Source: JAGNHN01 sp964590645 (GTDB lineage Bacteria; Bacteroidota; Bacteroidia; Bacteroidales; JAGNHN01). From it: a stretch of 64,000 nt of DNA. Each line of letters starts with the position of its first letter. Position 1 is the stretch's first letter. This document shows positions 23,766-33,050 of this stretch, piece by piece. Both the position numbers and the translations under genes were made by a program. The notes below the pieces were generated by a model. It saw only the letters and a list, made by a program, of their open reading frames with translations. It had not been told where the DNA came from and made no database searches. The DNA lies in the NCBI GenBank assembly GCA_964590645.1, contig CAZPYJ010000019.1, forward strand, positions 13,798 through 77,797, read 5' to 3'.

Positions 23766-25808
23766 TTAGCGAAACAGGGTAAGGCTTCCGATCTTTTCAA
23801 AAGTTTCTTCGGAATAAGCCTTGGTAAACCTGACTTTATAGGCATAGACGCCTGTGGGGGCAGGGTTTCCATTGATGCGCCCATCCCATCCTTCATTCCA
23901 ATCGCGGGTTTCAAAGACCATCTTTCCCCAACGGTCGAAGATCAGGAGATGATAGTTTTTGATGCTGAAGAAATTGCCTGCCGGCTTAAACTCGGGAGAA
24001 TATCCATCGGGGACGAAGGCATTGGCGAGGTAAAAGGTGTTGCATTCTTCCACCGTGATATGAAGGGTGGTATCCAGACTGCAAAGGCTTCCAAAATAAG
24101 GGTTGTAAGCAATCACAGTATAGGTGGATGAAGAGCCCGGCCAAACTTCAGTTTCAGGAAGAATATCACCGTGGCTCCATTCATACCAGGCCCCTCCTTC
24201 CACTGTGAGCAGGGCTGGGGTACCACGGCAGATGGTATCTTCCACCGCCCAAGCCAGAATTTGTTTCATTGGATTCACCCTCACCATTACGCTGTCTGTG
24301 TTTTGACACTGGTGAATGTCGGTGACGGTAACAATATACCATTGGTCTTCCTGCGGAGATACTTCGATCAGTGGCAGGGTATTTCCGTCATTCCAGAGGA
24401 AAGACTGTCCTCCTGTAACCCTTAACAGGGCATACCCTCCATTACAGATGGCCGTATCACCCATAGCCTGGATGACAGGAAGGGGGTGAACCCATACCAG
24501 AGTACTGGCTGTATCCGTACAATAATTGGAGCCGGTTACGGTGAGGTGATAAGTGGTGGTAGTCGCAGGATGGACCCATACCGTATCGCCCGTCCTGTTC
24601 CCTGACCACTCGTACAGTATGCCACCGGCCGCGCTCAGCCTGGCCATATCTCCGGTACAGATTGTATCGCCCTGTATTTGAATCTGAGGCAGAGGGTGTA
24701 CAAAAACCGTAAGGGAGTCAATATGAAAGCACCCAATATTATCGGTAGAGGTAACGACATAGGTGGCATTTTCCACAGGAGACACAATGGCTGAATCTCC
24801 GTGGATTCCATTACTCCAGAGATAATTAAAATTCCCGCTGAGGGTGATAAGCAGGCTGTCTCCAAAACAGATTTCGTTGGTATCAGAGATAAACTCGAAA
24901 GCCGGAATGGGGTGCACGATAATGTGAATGGTATCGCTGGCGATGGTATCGTAGGGAGCCTGATAGTCTAATAGATGCACAATAAAAGAACTGTCCGTCA
25001 GGGGAGCAACGAATCCGGCTGACACGGAATCAGGGCCGTGCTTCCAGCGTGTATCCAGATCAATGGATCGCGCAATTTTGATATTATCCAGTCCCCAGCT
25101 GTCATCGAAATGGCCATTATAATAGTTGGCATAGAGCTGTATCCAGCGAAAGCGGGTATGGGTAGTTTGTGCGCCGGGCGGTATCTGGAAAATATATTGG
25201 TCCCAGTCGGTGAAGGCCGTCGGACCGAAGGTGGAGGGCAGGGTGGTAAAAGGATTGGCAGGCAGTACGTTCCCGGTGGGTGCAAAATAGGCGATGTCGG
25301 TCCAGGTATCCCCGAAATCCGTGGAATACTGAAGCGACATCCCTTCCCGCATAGCATCCGGCCCGTCGCAAGGCGTACCCGCAGCCTGCAAGCCATAACG
25401 AAGGTCGAACGAAATGTAGCCACCGGAAAGCACGTCAAAATCGATCGTTACAATCTCCCGCGGAGGTGCTGAGAGATCTCCAAACCAGGCATAAGCACTT
25501 CCATTGGCACTGTTCATACAAGGATTATCAAAGCGGATGCCTGTAGGAACAAAGGACCAGGCCGGGGATGCGAAGGCCATATTGTTGAAGTCCTCCCACA
25601 ACAACACACATTCTCCCCGGGCTGTGAGCGGGAGGGAGTCTTCAATGCATATCTCGATCTGGTTGACAGGAGTCGTGTCCACATAAACCTGTATCTGGCA
25701 TTGCCCTGAGGCAAGCGCAGGAAAAATGAGGAACAGAATCAGCCATTGCTGGCGGAGCAGGCTCCCGGTACAAAGACGAATATTATTTATACTGTAAGGC
25801 AGTGCCAT
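23766..25808 (-). CDS. T9SS surface protein with reelin-like and Ig-like repeats (CHU_C C terminus)
   Basis: A 680-residue secreted protein: signal peptide (about residues 1-35, ending ALASGQ), a reelin-like beta domain (about 55-255; GGYISFDLRYGLQ, LQYSTDFGDTWTDI, SWGLDNIKI), then about five Ig-like/PKD-like repeats of 75-80 residues with the recurring pattern HPLPxIxxxGDTxIC ... GG ... W ... YxVTVTD, and a C-terminal gliding-motility-associated CHU_C domain (NAFVPDGYSPEFKPAGNFF, IFDRWGKMVFETRDWNEGWDG, PTGVYAYKVRF). CHU_C is a type B T9SS sorting signal, so the protein is exported to the surface. It is likely an adhesin. It stands alone between convergent MATE and upstream AKR genes. Confidence 0.88.
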   Translation of the reverse strand: MALPYSINNIRLCTGSLLRQQWLILFLIFPALASGQCQIQVYVDTTPVNQIEICIEDSLPLTARGECVLLWEDFNNMAFASPAWSFVPTGIRFDNPCMNSANGSAYAWFGDLSAPPREIVTIDFDVLSGGYISFDLRYGLQAAGTPCDGPDAMREGMSLQYSTDFGDTWTDIAYFAPTGNVLPANPFTTLPSTFGPTAFTDWDQYIFQIPPGAQTTHTRFRWIQLYANYYNGHFDDSWGLDNIKIARSIDLDTRWKHGPDSVSAGFVAPLTDSSFIVHLLDYQAPYDTIASDTIHIIVHPIPAFEFISDTNEICFGDSLLITLSGNFNYLWSNGIHGDSAIVSPVENATYVVTSTDNIGCFHIDSLTVFVHPLPQIQIQGDTICTGDMARLSAAGGILYEWSGNRTGDTVWVHPATTTTYHLTVTGSNYCTDTASTLVWVHPLPVIQAMGDTAICNGGYALLRVTGGQSFLWNDGNTLPLIEVSPQEDQWYIVTVTDIHQCQNTDSVMVRVNPMKQILAWAVEDTICRGTPALLTVEGGAWYEWSHGDILPETEVWPGSSSTYTVIAYNPYFGSLCSLDTTLHITVEECNTFYLANAFVPDGYSPEFKPAGNFFSIKNYHLLIFDRWGKMVFETRDWNEGWDGRINGNPAPTGVYAYKVRFTKAYSEETFEKIGSLTLFR

Positions 25809-25892
25809 TGTTTTAAGTCAAAAAACGCCACACGGGTCGGAACGCGAACCCCAAATCACAACGCGGGCAATTTTTCAAATTTTATTAACAAC

Positions 25893-25900
25893 CAAAGATA
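25893..25900 (-). promoter_or_regulatory. Possible promoter -7 box of the reelin-like surface protein gene
   Basis: TATCTTTG on the minus strand, 84 bases before the start codon; the intervening leader is A/T-rich. Confidence 0.45.
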
Positions 25901-25967
25901 GGGAAACATCCCCGCAAAGGCTTTCTCTTCAGGAGTCTTTTTGAACAGCAGGATGTTAGGAAATAAA

Positions 25968-26801
25968 TCAGGGCATATCCGTAGGATCCCATCCGGTAAC
26001 CAGGCCCTCATTCATTTTATGGAGGGTCATCATATCCTCCTCCGGCAGATTAAAGTCAAATACCCGCAAGTTCTCCTCCTGTCGTTCCTTGTCGGCTGAT
26101 TTGGGAAGCACGGAGAATCCTTCCTGCAAAGCCCAGCGGATCAGGATCTGCGCGGGAGACTTGAAATAGCGCCTTGCGATCACAGCCAGACGTGGGTCAT
26201 TGATTTTCAAACCTTTTGTCAGTGGGCTGTACGCACTGATGTGGATGTCGTTTTTTCGACAAAAATGAACCAGGTCTTCCCGCTTTCCGAAGATAAAGGG
26301 ATGCATTTCAATCTGGTTCACAGCGGGCTTGATCCTGCAATGCATCAGCAACTCAGCCAGGTGTCTTTTCATATAATTGCTCACCCCGATATTGCGGCAC
26401 AAACCTTCATCGTGCATATCTTCCAGCGCTCTCCAACTCTCCATTCGCATCCCTTCCACCGGCCAGTGGATCAGGAAAAGGTCCACATAGTTTGTTTGCA
26501 GCTGTTGCAGGCTTTCTTCCAGTGCCTTTCTGGCCTTCTTATAGCCCTGGTCTTCGTTCCAGAGCTTGGTGGTTAAGAAGATTTCCTCCCGGGGCACCCC
26601 ACTCTGGCGGATGGCTTTGCCTACCGAGGCTTCATTGCCATACACCCTGGCTGTATCAATATGGCGGTATCCTGATTCCAGTGCCTGGAAAAAAACGCGG
26701 ACCGCTTCAGGACCATCCGGTATCTTAAACGCACCCAGCCCCAGAAGGGGGATATTGTGTCCGGAAGTCAATGCGGCAGTAGAATGTATGCTGATGTCCA
26801 T
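25968..26801 (-). CDS. Aldo/keto reductase
   Basis: A 277-residue TIM-barrel oxidoreductase with the full tetrad: Asp49 and Tyr54 in HIDTARVYGNEASVG, Lys79 in LTTKLWNE, and His112 in LFLIHWPVEG. The NADPH site segment ILIRWALQEGFSVLPKSADKERQEEN is present. It resembles the 2,5-diketo-gluconate reductase/YvgN group, which reduces methylglyoxal and other aldehydes. It is a single gene; its start region is divergent from the aspartokinase promoter. Confidence 0.92.
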   Translation of the reverse strand: MDISIHSTAALTSGHNIPLLGLGAFKIPDGPEAVRVFFQALESGYRHIDTARVYGNEASVGKAIRQSGVPREEIFLTTKLWNEDQGYKKARKALEESLQQLQTNYVDLFLIHWPVEGMRMESWRALEDMHDEGLCRNIGVSNYMKRHLAELLMHCRIKPAVNQIEMHPFIFGKREDLVHFCRKNDIHISAYSPLTKGLKINDPRLAVIARRYFKSPAQILIRWALQEGFSVLPKSADKERQEENLRVFDFNLPEEDMMTLHKMNEGLVTGWDPTDMP

Positions 26802-26904
26802 TTGATGACAGATATTTTTGTGAGATTCATTCCCTTAAAGTATTCTGCTGCAAATTTAAGATGAGATGAGTAAGGAACAAACCGCAAAGAAATACGGAAC
26901 CTTC

Positions 26905-26934
26905 TTTCAGGCTTTGCGATACTTCTTACCTTCG
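26905..26934 (+). promoter_or_regulatory. Possible promoter of the aspartokinase gene
   Basis: TTTC, 18 bases, then TACCTTCG, a seven-of-eight match to TAnnTTTG with a reasonable spacing. The implied leader of about 55 bases holds a 5-bp hairpin (CCCTG/CAGGG, 26945-26959) and two copies of ACAGGGATA. Confidence 0.4.
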
Positions 26935-26993
26935 CGATGGGAAGCCCTGCCCGACAGGGATAAAACAGGGATAGCGCAAATCTGTCCAGCTAT

Positions 26994-28265
26994 ATGTCGC
27001 AATACAAAGTATTTAAGTTTGGAGGAGGCTCTGTGAAAGATGCCGAAGCTTTCCGCCAGGCGCTGAGGATCATCCGTGCAAACCGGAATCAGCCACTTGC
27101 AGTGGTGCTCTCTGCGGTAGGAAAGACAACCAATGCCCTTGAGGGAATTGCCCGCCTTGCACACCAGGGAGACGATTTTTTGAATGAATGGCAGGCGCTT
27201 GCACACACCCATCAGGATATCTGCAATGCCCTTTTCCCCGCCGATGCTGCCATTCATCAACACCTTACAAGCATCTTCAGGCAAATCCGGGAAAAAGCCA
27301 TTCAGTACGCCGATACTCCCTTCGATTTCTTCTACGACCAGATCGTTCCCCTGGGTGAGATGATTTCTGTGCACATCCTGCAGGCCCTGCTGGAGTCAGA
27401 GGGCATCCCTTCCCTTGTAGCCGGGGTTGAGAAACTTATCCTTTGTGACCCCCCCTTCAGGGAAGGCCGGGTGCGCTGGAAAGAGACAGAGGAAAAATTG
27501 CAGGCTCTGCTGCTGGAGGATACGGAAAAGATATGGATCATTCCGGGCTTCACGGGTGGGACTACAGATGGACAGTCTATTACGCTGGGAAGGGAGGGTT
27601 CTGATTTCAGTGCTGCCATCCTTGCCTGGGCCCTGAGGGCTGAAGAACTGATCATCTGGAAGGATGTTCCGGGTATAATGAATGCCGATCCGGAGGAATG
27701 GCCAGGGGCCCTGAAGTACGATACGATGCCTTACAGCGAAGCAATGGAAATGGCCTTTTACGGAGCCAAAGTCATTCATCCCAAAACCATTAAACCACTG
27801 GAAAACAAAGGAATTCCATTGAGCGTAAAGGCTTTTCATCAACCCGGTGCAAAAGGCACCCTTATCGGGGCCCACAAGCCGCTGTCTCCCCCCCATCCCT
27901 CGGTCATAGTTAAAAAGGATCAGATCCTTTTCACCCTTACGCCAAGAGATTACGCATTCATCAATGAGCAGCATATCCATCGCATACTGGGAGCATTGTG
28001 CGATTGCCAACTGCGCACCCACCTGATGCAGGCCTCCGCCCTGCATTTCAGCTTCTGCACCGATGAAGCGGAAGGGCTTGAGATAAAGATAAAGGAATTG
28101 CTTTCAGGCGAATTCATCATCCGGTATAATCAGGGGCTCCAATTGCTCACCCTGCGGCATTATCAGAAAGAGGATTGGCAGACCCGATTCCCGGAATGGG
28201 AAATACTGATGGAGCAGCGCAGCCGCACTACCATTCAGGCTTTGATGAGACCTCCCGGCAAATAA
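26994..28265 (+). CDS. lysC: Aspartate kinase
   Basis: A 423-residue amino acid kinase: N-terminal KFGGGSVKDAEAF (ATP site; most aspartokinases have KFGGTSV or KFGGASV), PLGEMISVHIL, GFTGGTTDGQSITLGREGSDFSAAILAWAL, IWKDVPGIMNADP and FYGAKVIHPKTIKPL, followed by a C-terminal regulatory part of about 120 residues that fits a reduced ACT pair. It phosphorylates aspartate in the first step to lysine, threonine and methionine. It is a monofunctional enzyme with no homoserine dehydrogenase domain. It stands alone and converges with the large surface protein gene 18 bases away. Confidence 0.93.
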   Translation: MSQYKVFKFGGGSVKDAEAFRQALRIIRANRNQPLAVVLSAVGKTTNALEGIARLAHQGDDFLNEWQALAHTHQDICNALFPADAAIHQHLTSIFRQIREKAIQYADTPFDFFYDQIVPLGEMISVHILQALLESEGIPSLVAGVEKLILCDPPFREGRVRWKETEEKLQALLLEDTEKIWIIPGFTGGTTDGQSITLGREGSDFSAAILAWALRAEELIIWKDVPGIMNADPEEWPGALKYDTMPYSEAMEMAFYGAKVIHPKTIKPLENKGIPLSVKAFHQPGAKGTLIGAHKPLSPPHPSVIVKKDQILFTLTPRDYAFINEQHIHRILGALCDCQLRTHLMQASALHFSFCTDEAEGLEIKIKELLSGEFIIRYNQGLQLLTLRHYQKEDWQTRFPEWEILMEQRSRTTIQALMRPPGK

Positions 28266-28283
28266 GCGAAGGACCCTTTGCTA

Positions 28284-31200
28284 TCAGCGCGAAATGACCA
28301 ACTTTCGGATTTCCTGCTGCCGTTGTTCGCCCAATCCGATTTCCAATACCAGCTGGTAAACCCCAGGAGAGAGATGACTCAACTCCAGTCGATTCAATTG
28401 CCCGGGCACAGCAAGGGGTATTTCGTGTATCAGCAGGCTGCGTCCAGCCATATCCATCAATAGAATACCGGCTTCTGTACCTTCCTTTCCATTATAGCGG
28501 ATGAACAGCTGTCCTTCAGCGACAGGATTGGGATAAACATCCCATTTTGCAATGGATTGGGCCGGCAGTCCTGCAGGATACAGCATCGCAAACCAGGAAT
28601 AGGCTTTGCCCTCCGGATCTGCCACTTCAGATCCGGGCAGGAGCTTCAGCTCCAGGTTCTCCGGCAGAGAATTCGAGAGGAGACTTCCTTCAAGGATGAG
28701 AATGGGAGCCCCTGCCTGTATGAGGTTTTGTTGCAGGCTGAAGGTGGAAATACGCAGAATGCCGTTTTCAGCGCGCCAAATCACCTCGCCCAAGAAAGGA
28801 GCAGTAACATTGTGGATGCGGATAAGATGAGCGGGATAGGACAACGCAATGGAGACGGCGCCAAGCTGCCTTGCATCGCGACTCAAAAGGGGTATCCGTA
28901 TGCTGTTGTCTGTGATCTCTGCCTGGCCTGGCAAGGGGTCAAGCTGGAGGAAAGGATGGCTCTTCTGCCCCAGGCTGTGCGAAGCATTCACATCACCCAT
29001 ACATAAGGCAGGAATTTCCCATACCAGGCTGTCTTCTCCCGACACCATCAGTGCAGCAGTATCTGAATACCAGTCCCCGGCAGCGAAAGTGTCTATCTGT
29101 CCGACATACCTGAGTTGCACCAGCATTGCATCATTGCTGTTGATATAACCGGAAGCATTCACATCGGCCGCGGCCAGGGCTGTGCCACTGAGCATCTCAA
29201 TGCCGGTAAAATGCCTGGATATGAGCAGGGCATCAGTGGCATTGGCTCCCCCCCAGGCTAAATCCAGGTCGGGCTGCATTTGATAGGCTCCGTTCCGCAG
29301 GTTGAAGAGTTCAAAGCTTCCTCCGGGGCCACTCTGTCCTTCCCATATCAGCCTTCCGTCTTCATTCCTCAAGCTCAGGGGAATGCCGCTCATCCCTTCC
29401 TGTGCAAGATTATCATAATACAGTATTCCTGAAATATGTTGGGGGTAGAAATGCAGCATAAAGCGGTTTTTCTCTTGTCCTCCATTACTCAGGAACAGGA
29501 AGGGACTGTTTTGTTTCAGGTTGATCAAACTCCCATCCTGAAGATCTTCAAGGTATATGGCAACGCCTTCAGCAAAAGTAGACAGCTCAAGAAAATCCAG
29601 CAGGAAAGTGTCAGGGGATGGAGTGCGCACCCCCATTGGCACGCTCACGGCCTGGTGAAGCAGGGGCATTGCATTAATGGAAAAATACTCCAGATTCGGG
29701 GTATCAATGAAGGTATAAATCTGTGGAACGGAGGGGACATTGGCAAAAAGTTTTCCTGCATCCCAGACAGGATCCACGCCCATCGTGGCCCCATCCACGA
29801 AACGGACTACAGTTTCATCGCTGATCCCATTGGCGCTGATCCTGATCCGCAAGAGGTCAGCAATTTCCGAATCCTTTCCCTCTTTGTAGAATCCTACATT
29901 GCTGTGCACCCGTGCGCTGTTGTTAAGGGTAATGGAACCACTGCTTTGCCCCGGGCTAACCCTGACAAAGAACCCCTGTCCTTGCGGTATAATGCCCGTA
30001 GTTCCACCGGGAATACCTACACCTCCGGCATAGCTGGCATAGCCACCGGCTCCACCGTTGGCACTGGGATCCCAGAAATAAACAGCATTGCTTAAATTTT
30101 GCAGTACCACCCCCGGGGCATCCCAGTCGATGGCAGAATTATAAGGGTTCCCGATCAGGTTGAAGCCTTCCAGGCTGTCTACGACTGAAGGGGTACGGCT
30201 TAGGTTATCTATGGTGATCTGTCCGGTAATGGCATTGCGATGATAGTGCACTGTGGTATCCCCGGTCTGGCTGGAGTTGGACCAGATGGCATAGCCCTTG
30301 CCGGGTTCAAGAAGCACATCGGTAGGGACGATATAATTCCCCCAGTCTCCTTGCGGTTCTTCGTACTCCAGTAAAAAGAGCGAGAAATATTTGTAAGTGT
30401 ATTCAGGATAGGCACGGGCCGCAATATAGTGCCAGCGATCGGCCGGAATGAACTGTTCAGCATAGATGTAGCTGGTACCCCGGATGATGCCCTTATCCAG
30501 CAGCGAAGCCGTTCCTGTGGCATCTGAACGCAGATTAAGCCTTCCGCTGAGCAGGATGGGACCGTGAACGGTCATACGGTCTGCAGGGGCCACATCCACG
30601 TGGGCACCAATATCGATATTCAACGACTTCATCTCTGCCAAGCCTGCCGAATTCATCTCAGGGTAATTGGGGCGGTTGCGGGGGATGAAGACCTCATCAG
30701 CAGGCCCGGGAACCACACCTGTACTCCAGTTGGAGCCGACATTCCAGTCGGTGTCGGTATCCCCTGTCCAGGCCAGATAACACTCATTCTCAGTGCGGAT
30801 GATCACATCATCCACATAATAGGTGGTCCAGGCTGACCCATAGCCTCCGTTGTATGAATAACCGTCGTACTGCCAGGCGAAATACACATTCCCACTATAG
30901 GAACTCAGGTCAATCACCCTTTGCTGCCAGCTGAAAGCATTGTTGTAGTCGTGATTGTAGAGGAGGGTCCAGTTGGCATTATTGGGATCGCCGCTCCCGG
31001 AATAATCGGAAGATATCCAGACCCGGTGGAAAGTCTGAGGATAGAAAACTGGGTGGGGATCTAAGTAGTCCCAGAATTCAAGCTCCCGGGTACCAACGGC
31101 ACCCAGATTGACCTGGGGGCTGATCAGCCAGTCGTCATTTTGCACCCAACGGGTACGGTAGAACCGAGCGGAACGGTTCCCACTATGTGAGTTGGCCGTA

Positions 31201-32882
31201 CTGATCGTCCATTGTGCACTCCCGATCACACTGTATATCTGCCATCCAGATGGAGCAGATTCAAATCCCTCATTGATCACCGTATCCGACCCTGCTCCGG
31301 TATTGGCAGGAGTCACAAACAGGTTTGAGGGTGGGGATTGATCTGCTGAGGATCCATAGCGCGCCACGACATAATACACCCTGCCTGAGTATCCTGCCAG
31401 GGTATCTGTGTATGTCAGTGTTCCAGCGTCAACAGAGTCCAGCAAAGTGCCATTCTGGTAGATCAGATAGGCGGTGAGGGACTTGGGTGTGCTTTTCGTC
31501 TTCTGTTCCCCATCATTATGCGGCGTGGCCATCGGGTTGTAGGCGGGGAGCGGTTTGGCAAGCCCTGTGCTTTGGGCGCTGTCCGGATGTATCTTGCCAG
31601 GCTTGAAGGATGCAAGGGCGCCCGACTTGGCCGGATTTCCAATCCCGGCAGGCGTCGGTTTTGCCAGCATATTCTTACTGGAAGACTGCTGCACCAGGAA
31701 ATCATCCACAGCAAAAACAAAAGCATCATCCGACATACAACGGATAGCGATGTACACATCCTGTCCGGTGTATGCACTGAGGTCGAAGTCATATTCCGTC
31801 CAGCTCGTAGGAGCCTGTAGGTAATTGCCGGCAGAGATTTTTGTGAAATCAGCGGGGTTGGTTCCGGTGGTGGAAACCAGCACACTGAAGCGCTCCAGGC
31901 CATATAGATCTGCCACCGACTTTGCCTGGAAGCGCAGCTCTGCATCCACACTCAGGCTGATCTGGGGTGAGATGAGCCAGTCATCATTCGGGCACCAGTT
32001 TATCCCCCAGAAATCGCAGGGAGGCACGGCAATGGCTGCAGCATATTTGCTTCCGCTGTATGGGTCATATTCACTTCCGACGGGCGGATTCACAATATTG
32101 GTCACCTGAGAAGGATTGAAAATGATGTAAGCCATCTTCTCATATTCATTGGGATAATCAAATTCGGTGAGGCCGTATGTGATTTGATCATCTACATCCC
32201 TGAGGGTCCAGCTGCCGAAATTGGTGATGGTAAAGTCCGTATATCCTTCGAAATCTTCAAAGAACAGGGCGTTAATGGGTGCTTCCCATTGCAGGCTAAC
32301 TTCCCCACATCCCGTAACCTGGGCACTCAGGTTGTTGGGCGGGTTAAGTGCAGTTCCCCCGGATTGAAGGCTAATGGTAGTACCCTGGAGATAATTCCCT
32401 TGGGAGTCAATGGTATAGATGGTATAATAATAGAGTGATCCGGGTGCCAGGTTTTCGTGCAGGACGGAGGAGCCGCCTCCTGTATAAAGTACCATCCCTC
32501 CGCCGGGGACAGGGTCACCATTGCTATAGGTGATGCCGTCTTCGGGGGTTCCCATTTGCGGACTGGTATTCACCACAATCAGCACCGGGTCGTTGTTGGC
32601 ATTGGGCACCCAACTCAGGATAATCTCCTGTTCGGGATTGGCTGGGGAGAGTATGGCGTTGAACCCACTTGTCTTGGGTTTCTGCCAAACCGGGCTTTCG
32701 GTGTTTATCCCCAAGAAGGCACTCTCCTCTTGGGCATTAGACAATGGTGGAAACAGGATCAACACCATTGCAAAAAAATGCCAGGGAATGAACAGGAACT
32801 TGGATCCACTGCAATCAGGCAGTCGATCCCAAAGCATTATACCAGGTTTCGTCATAAGAATCCGAACATTAAACAACCGCAC
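28284..32882 (-). CDS. Giant T9SS type A surface protein with choice-of-anchor J, cohesin-like and dockerin-like segments
   Basis: A 1,532-residue secreted protein. In order: signal peptide (ending FPPLSNAQ, about residue 50), FN3-like region (about 65-190), two jelly-roll choice-of-anchor J/cleaved-adhesin domains (about 205-400 and 540-700, each with NDDWLISPQ), a Ser/Pro-rich linker between them, a WTGDTDTDWNVGSNW module, a region with the phrase GFNLIGNPYNSAIDW, a dockerin-like EF loop (AADVNASGYINSNDAMLVQLRYVG) and GDVNASH, a cohesin-like beta domain, and a type A sorting tail (VYPNP ... LSPGVYQLVL). The start is uncertain within the first 30 residues (later Met at 10 or 16). The last 800 residues repeat the layout of the neighbouring gene downstream of 36101, so the pair arose by tandem duplication. 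Probably a surface adhesin or binding scaffold. Confidence 0.85.
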   Translation of the reverse strand: MRLFNVRILMTKPGIMLWDRLPDCSGSKFLFIPWHFFAMVLILFPPLSNAQEESAFLGINTESPVWQKPKTSGFNAILSPANPEQEIILSWVPNANNDPVLIVVNTSPQMGTPEDGITYSNGDPVPGGGMVLYTGGGSSVLHENLAPGSLYYYTIYTIDSQGNYLQGTTISLQSGGTALNPPNNLSAQVTGCGEVSLQWEAPINALFFEDFEGYTDFTITNFGSWTLRDVDDQITYGLTEFDYPNEYEKMAYIIFNPSQVTNIVNPPVGSEYDPYSGSKYAAAIAVPPCDFWGINWCPNDDWLISPQISLSVDAELRFQAKSVADLYGLERFSVLVSTTGTNPADFTKISAGNYLQAPTSWTEYDFDLSAYTGQDVYIAIRCMSDDAFVFAVDDFLVQQSSSKNMLAKPTPAGIGNPAKSGALASFKPGKIHPDSAQSTGLAKPLPAYNPMATPHNDGEQKTKSTPKSLTAYLIYQNGTLLDSVDAGTLTYTDTLAGYSGRVYYVVARYGSSADQSPPSNLFVTPANTGAGSDTVINEGFESAPSGWQIYSVIGSAQWTISTANSHSGNRSARFYRTRWVQNDDWLISPQVNLGAVGTRELEFWDYLDPHPVFYPQTFHRVWISSDYSGSGDPNNANWTLLYNHDYNNAFSWQQRVIDLSSYSGNVYFAWQYDGYSYNGGYGSAWTTYYVDDVIIRTENECYLAWTGDTDTDWNVGSNWSTGVVPGPADEVFIPRNRPNYPEMNSAGLAEMKSLNIDIGAHVDVAPADRMTVHGPILLSGRLNLRSDATGTASLLDKGIIRGTSYIYAEQFIPADRWHYIAARAYPEYTYKYFSLFLLEYEEPQGDWGNYIVPTDVLLEPGKGYAIWSNSSQTGDTTVHYHRNAITGQITIDNLSRTPSVVDSLEGFNLIGNPYNSAIDWDAPGVVLQNLSNAVYFWDPSANGGAGGYASYAGGVGIPGGTTGIIPQGQGFFVRVSPGQSSGSITLNNSARVHSNVGFYKEGKDSEIADLLRIRISANGISDETVVRFVDGATMGVDPVWDAGKLFANVPSVPQIYTFIDTPNLEYFSINAMPLLHQAVSVPMGVRTPSPDTFLLDFLELSTFAEGVAIYLEDLQDGSLINLKQNSPFLFLSNGGQEKNRFMLHFYPQHISGILYYDNLAQEGMSGIPLSLRNEDGRLIWEGQSGPGGSFELFNLRNGAYQMQPDLDLAWGGANATDALLISRHFTGIEMLSGTALAAADVNASGYINSNDAMLVQLRYVGQIDTFAAGDWYSDTAALMVSGEDSLVWEIPALCMGDVNASHSLGQKSHPFLQLDPLPGQAEITDNSIRIPLLSRDARQLGAVSIALSYPAHLIRIHNVTAPFLGEVIWRAENGILRISTFSLQQNLIQAGAPILILEGSLLSNSLPENLELKLLPGSEVADPEGKAYSWFAMLYPAGLPAQSIAKWDVYPNPVAEGQLFIRYNGKEGTEAGILLMDMAGRSLLIHEIPLAVPGQLNRLELSHLSPGVYQLVLEIGLGEQRQQEIRKLVISR

Positions 32883-33050
32883 TGCAAATATGCACTAAAC
32901 TACTGACAATAGTCTTAAAGCACAGCAAGATACGAAAATTTAACGTACCAGATCGCAGAAGGTTCGTAAGGAGGATAAAAAATCCACCTATGCCCCAGCC
33001 TCCAGTTTTTTGGACAAAGCAGTTGCATTTTGATTAAGGAAAGTCCGGGC

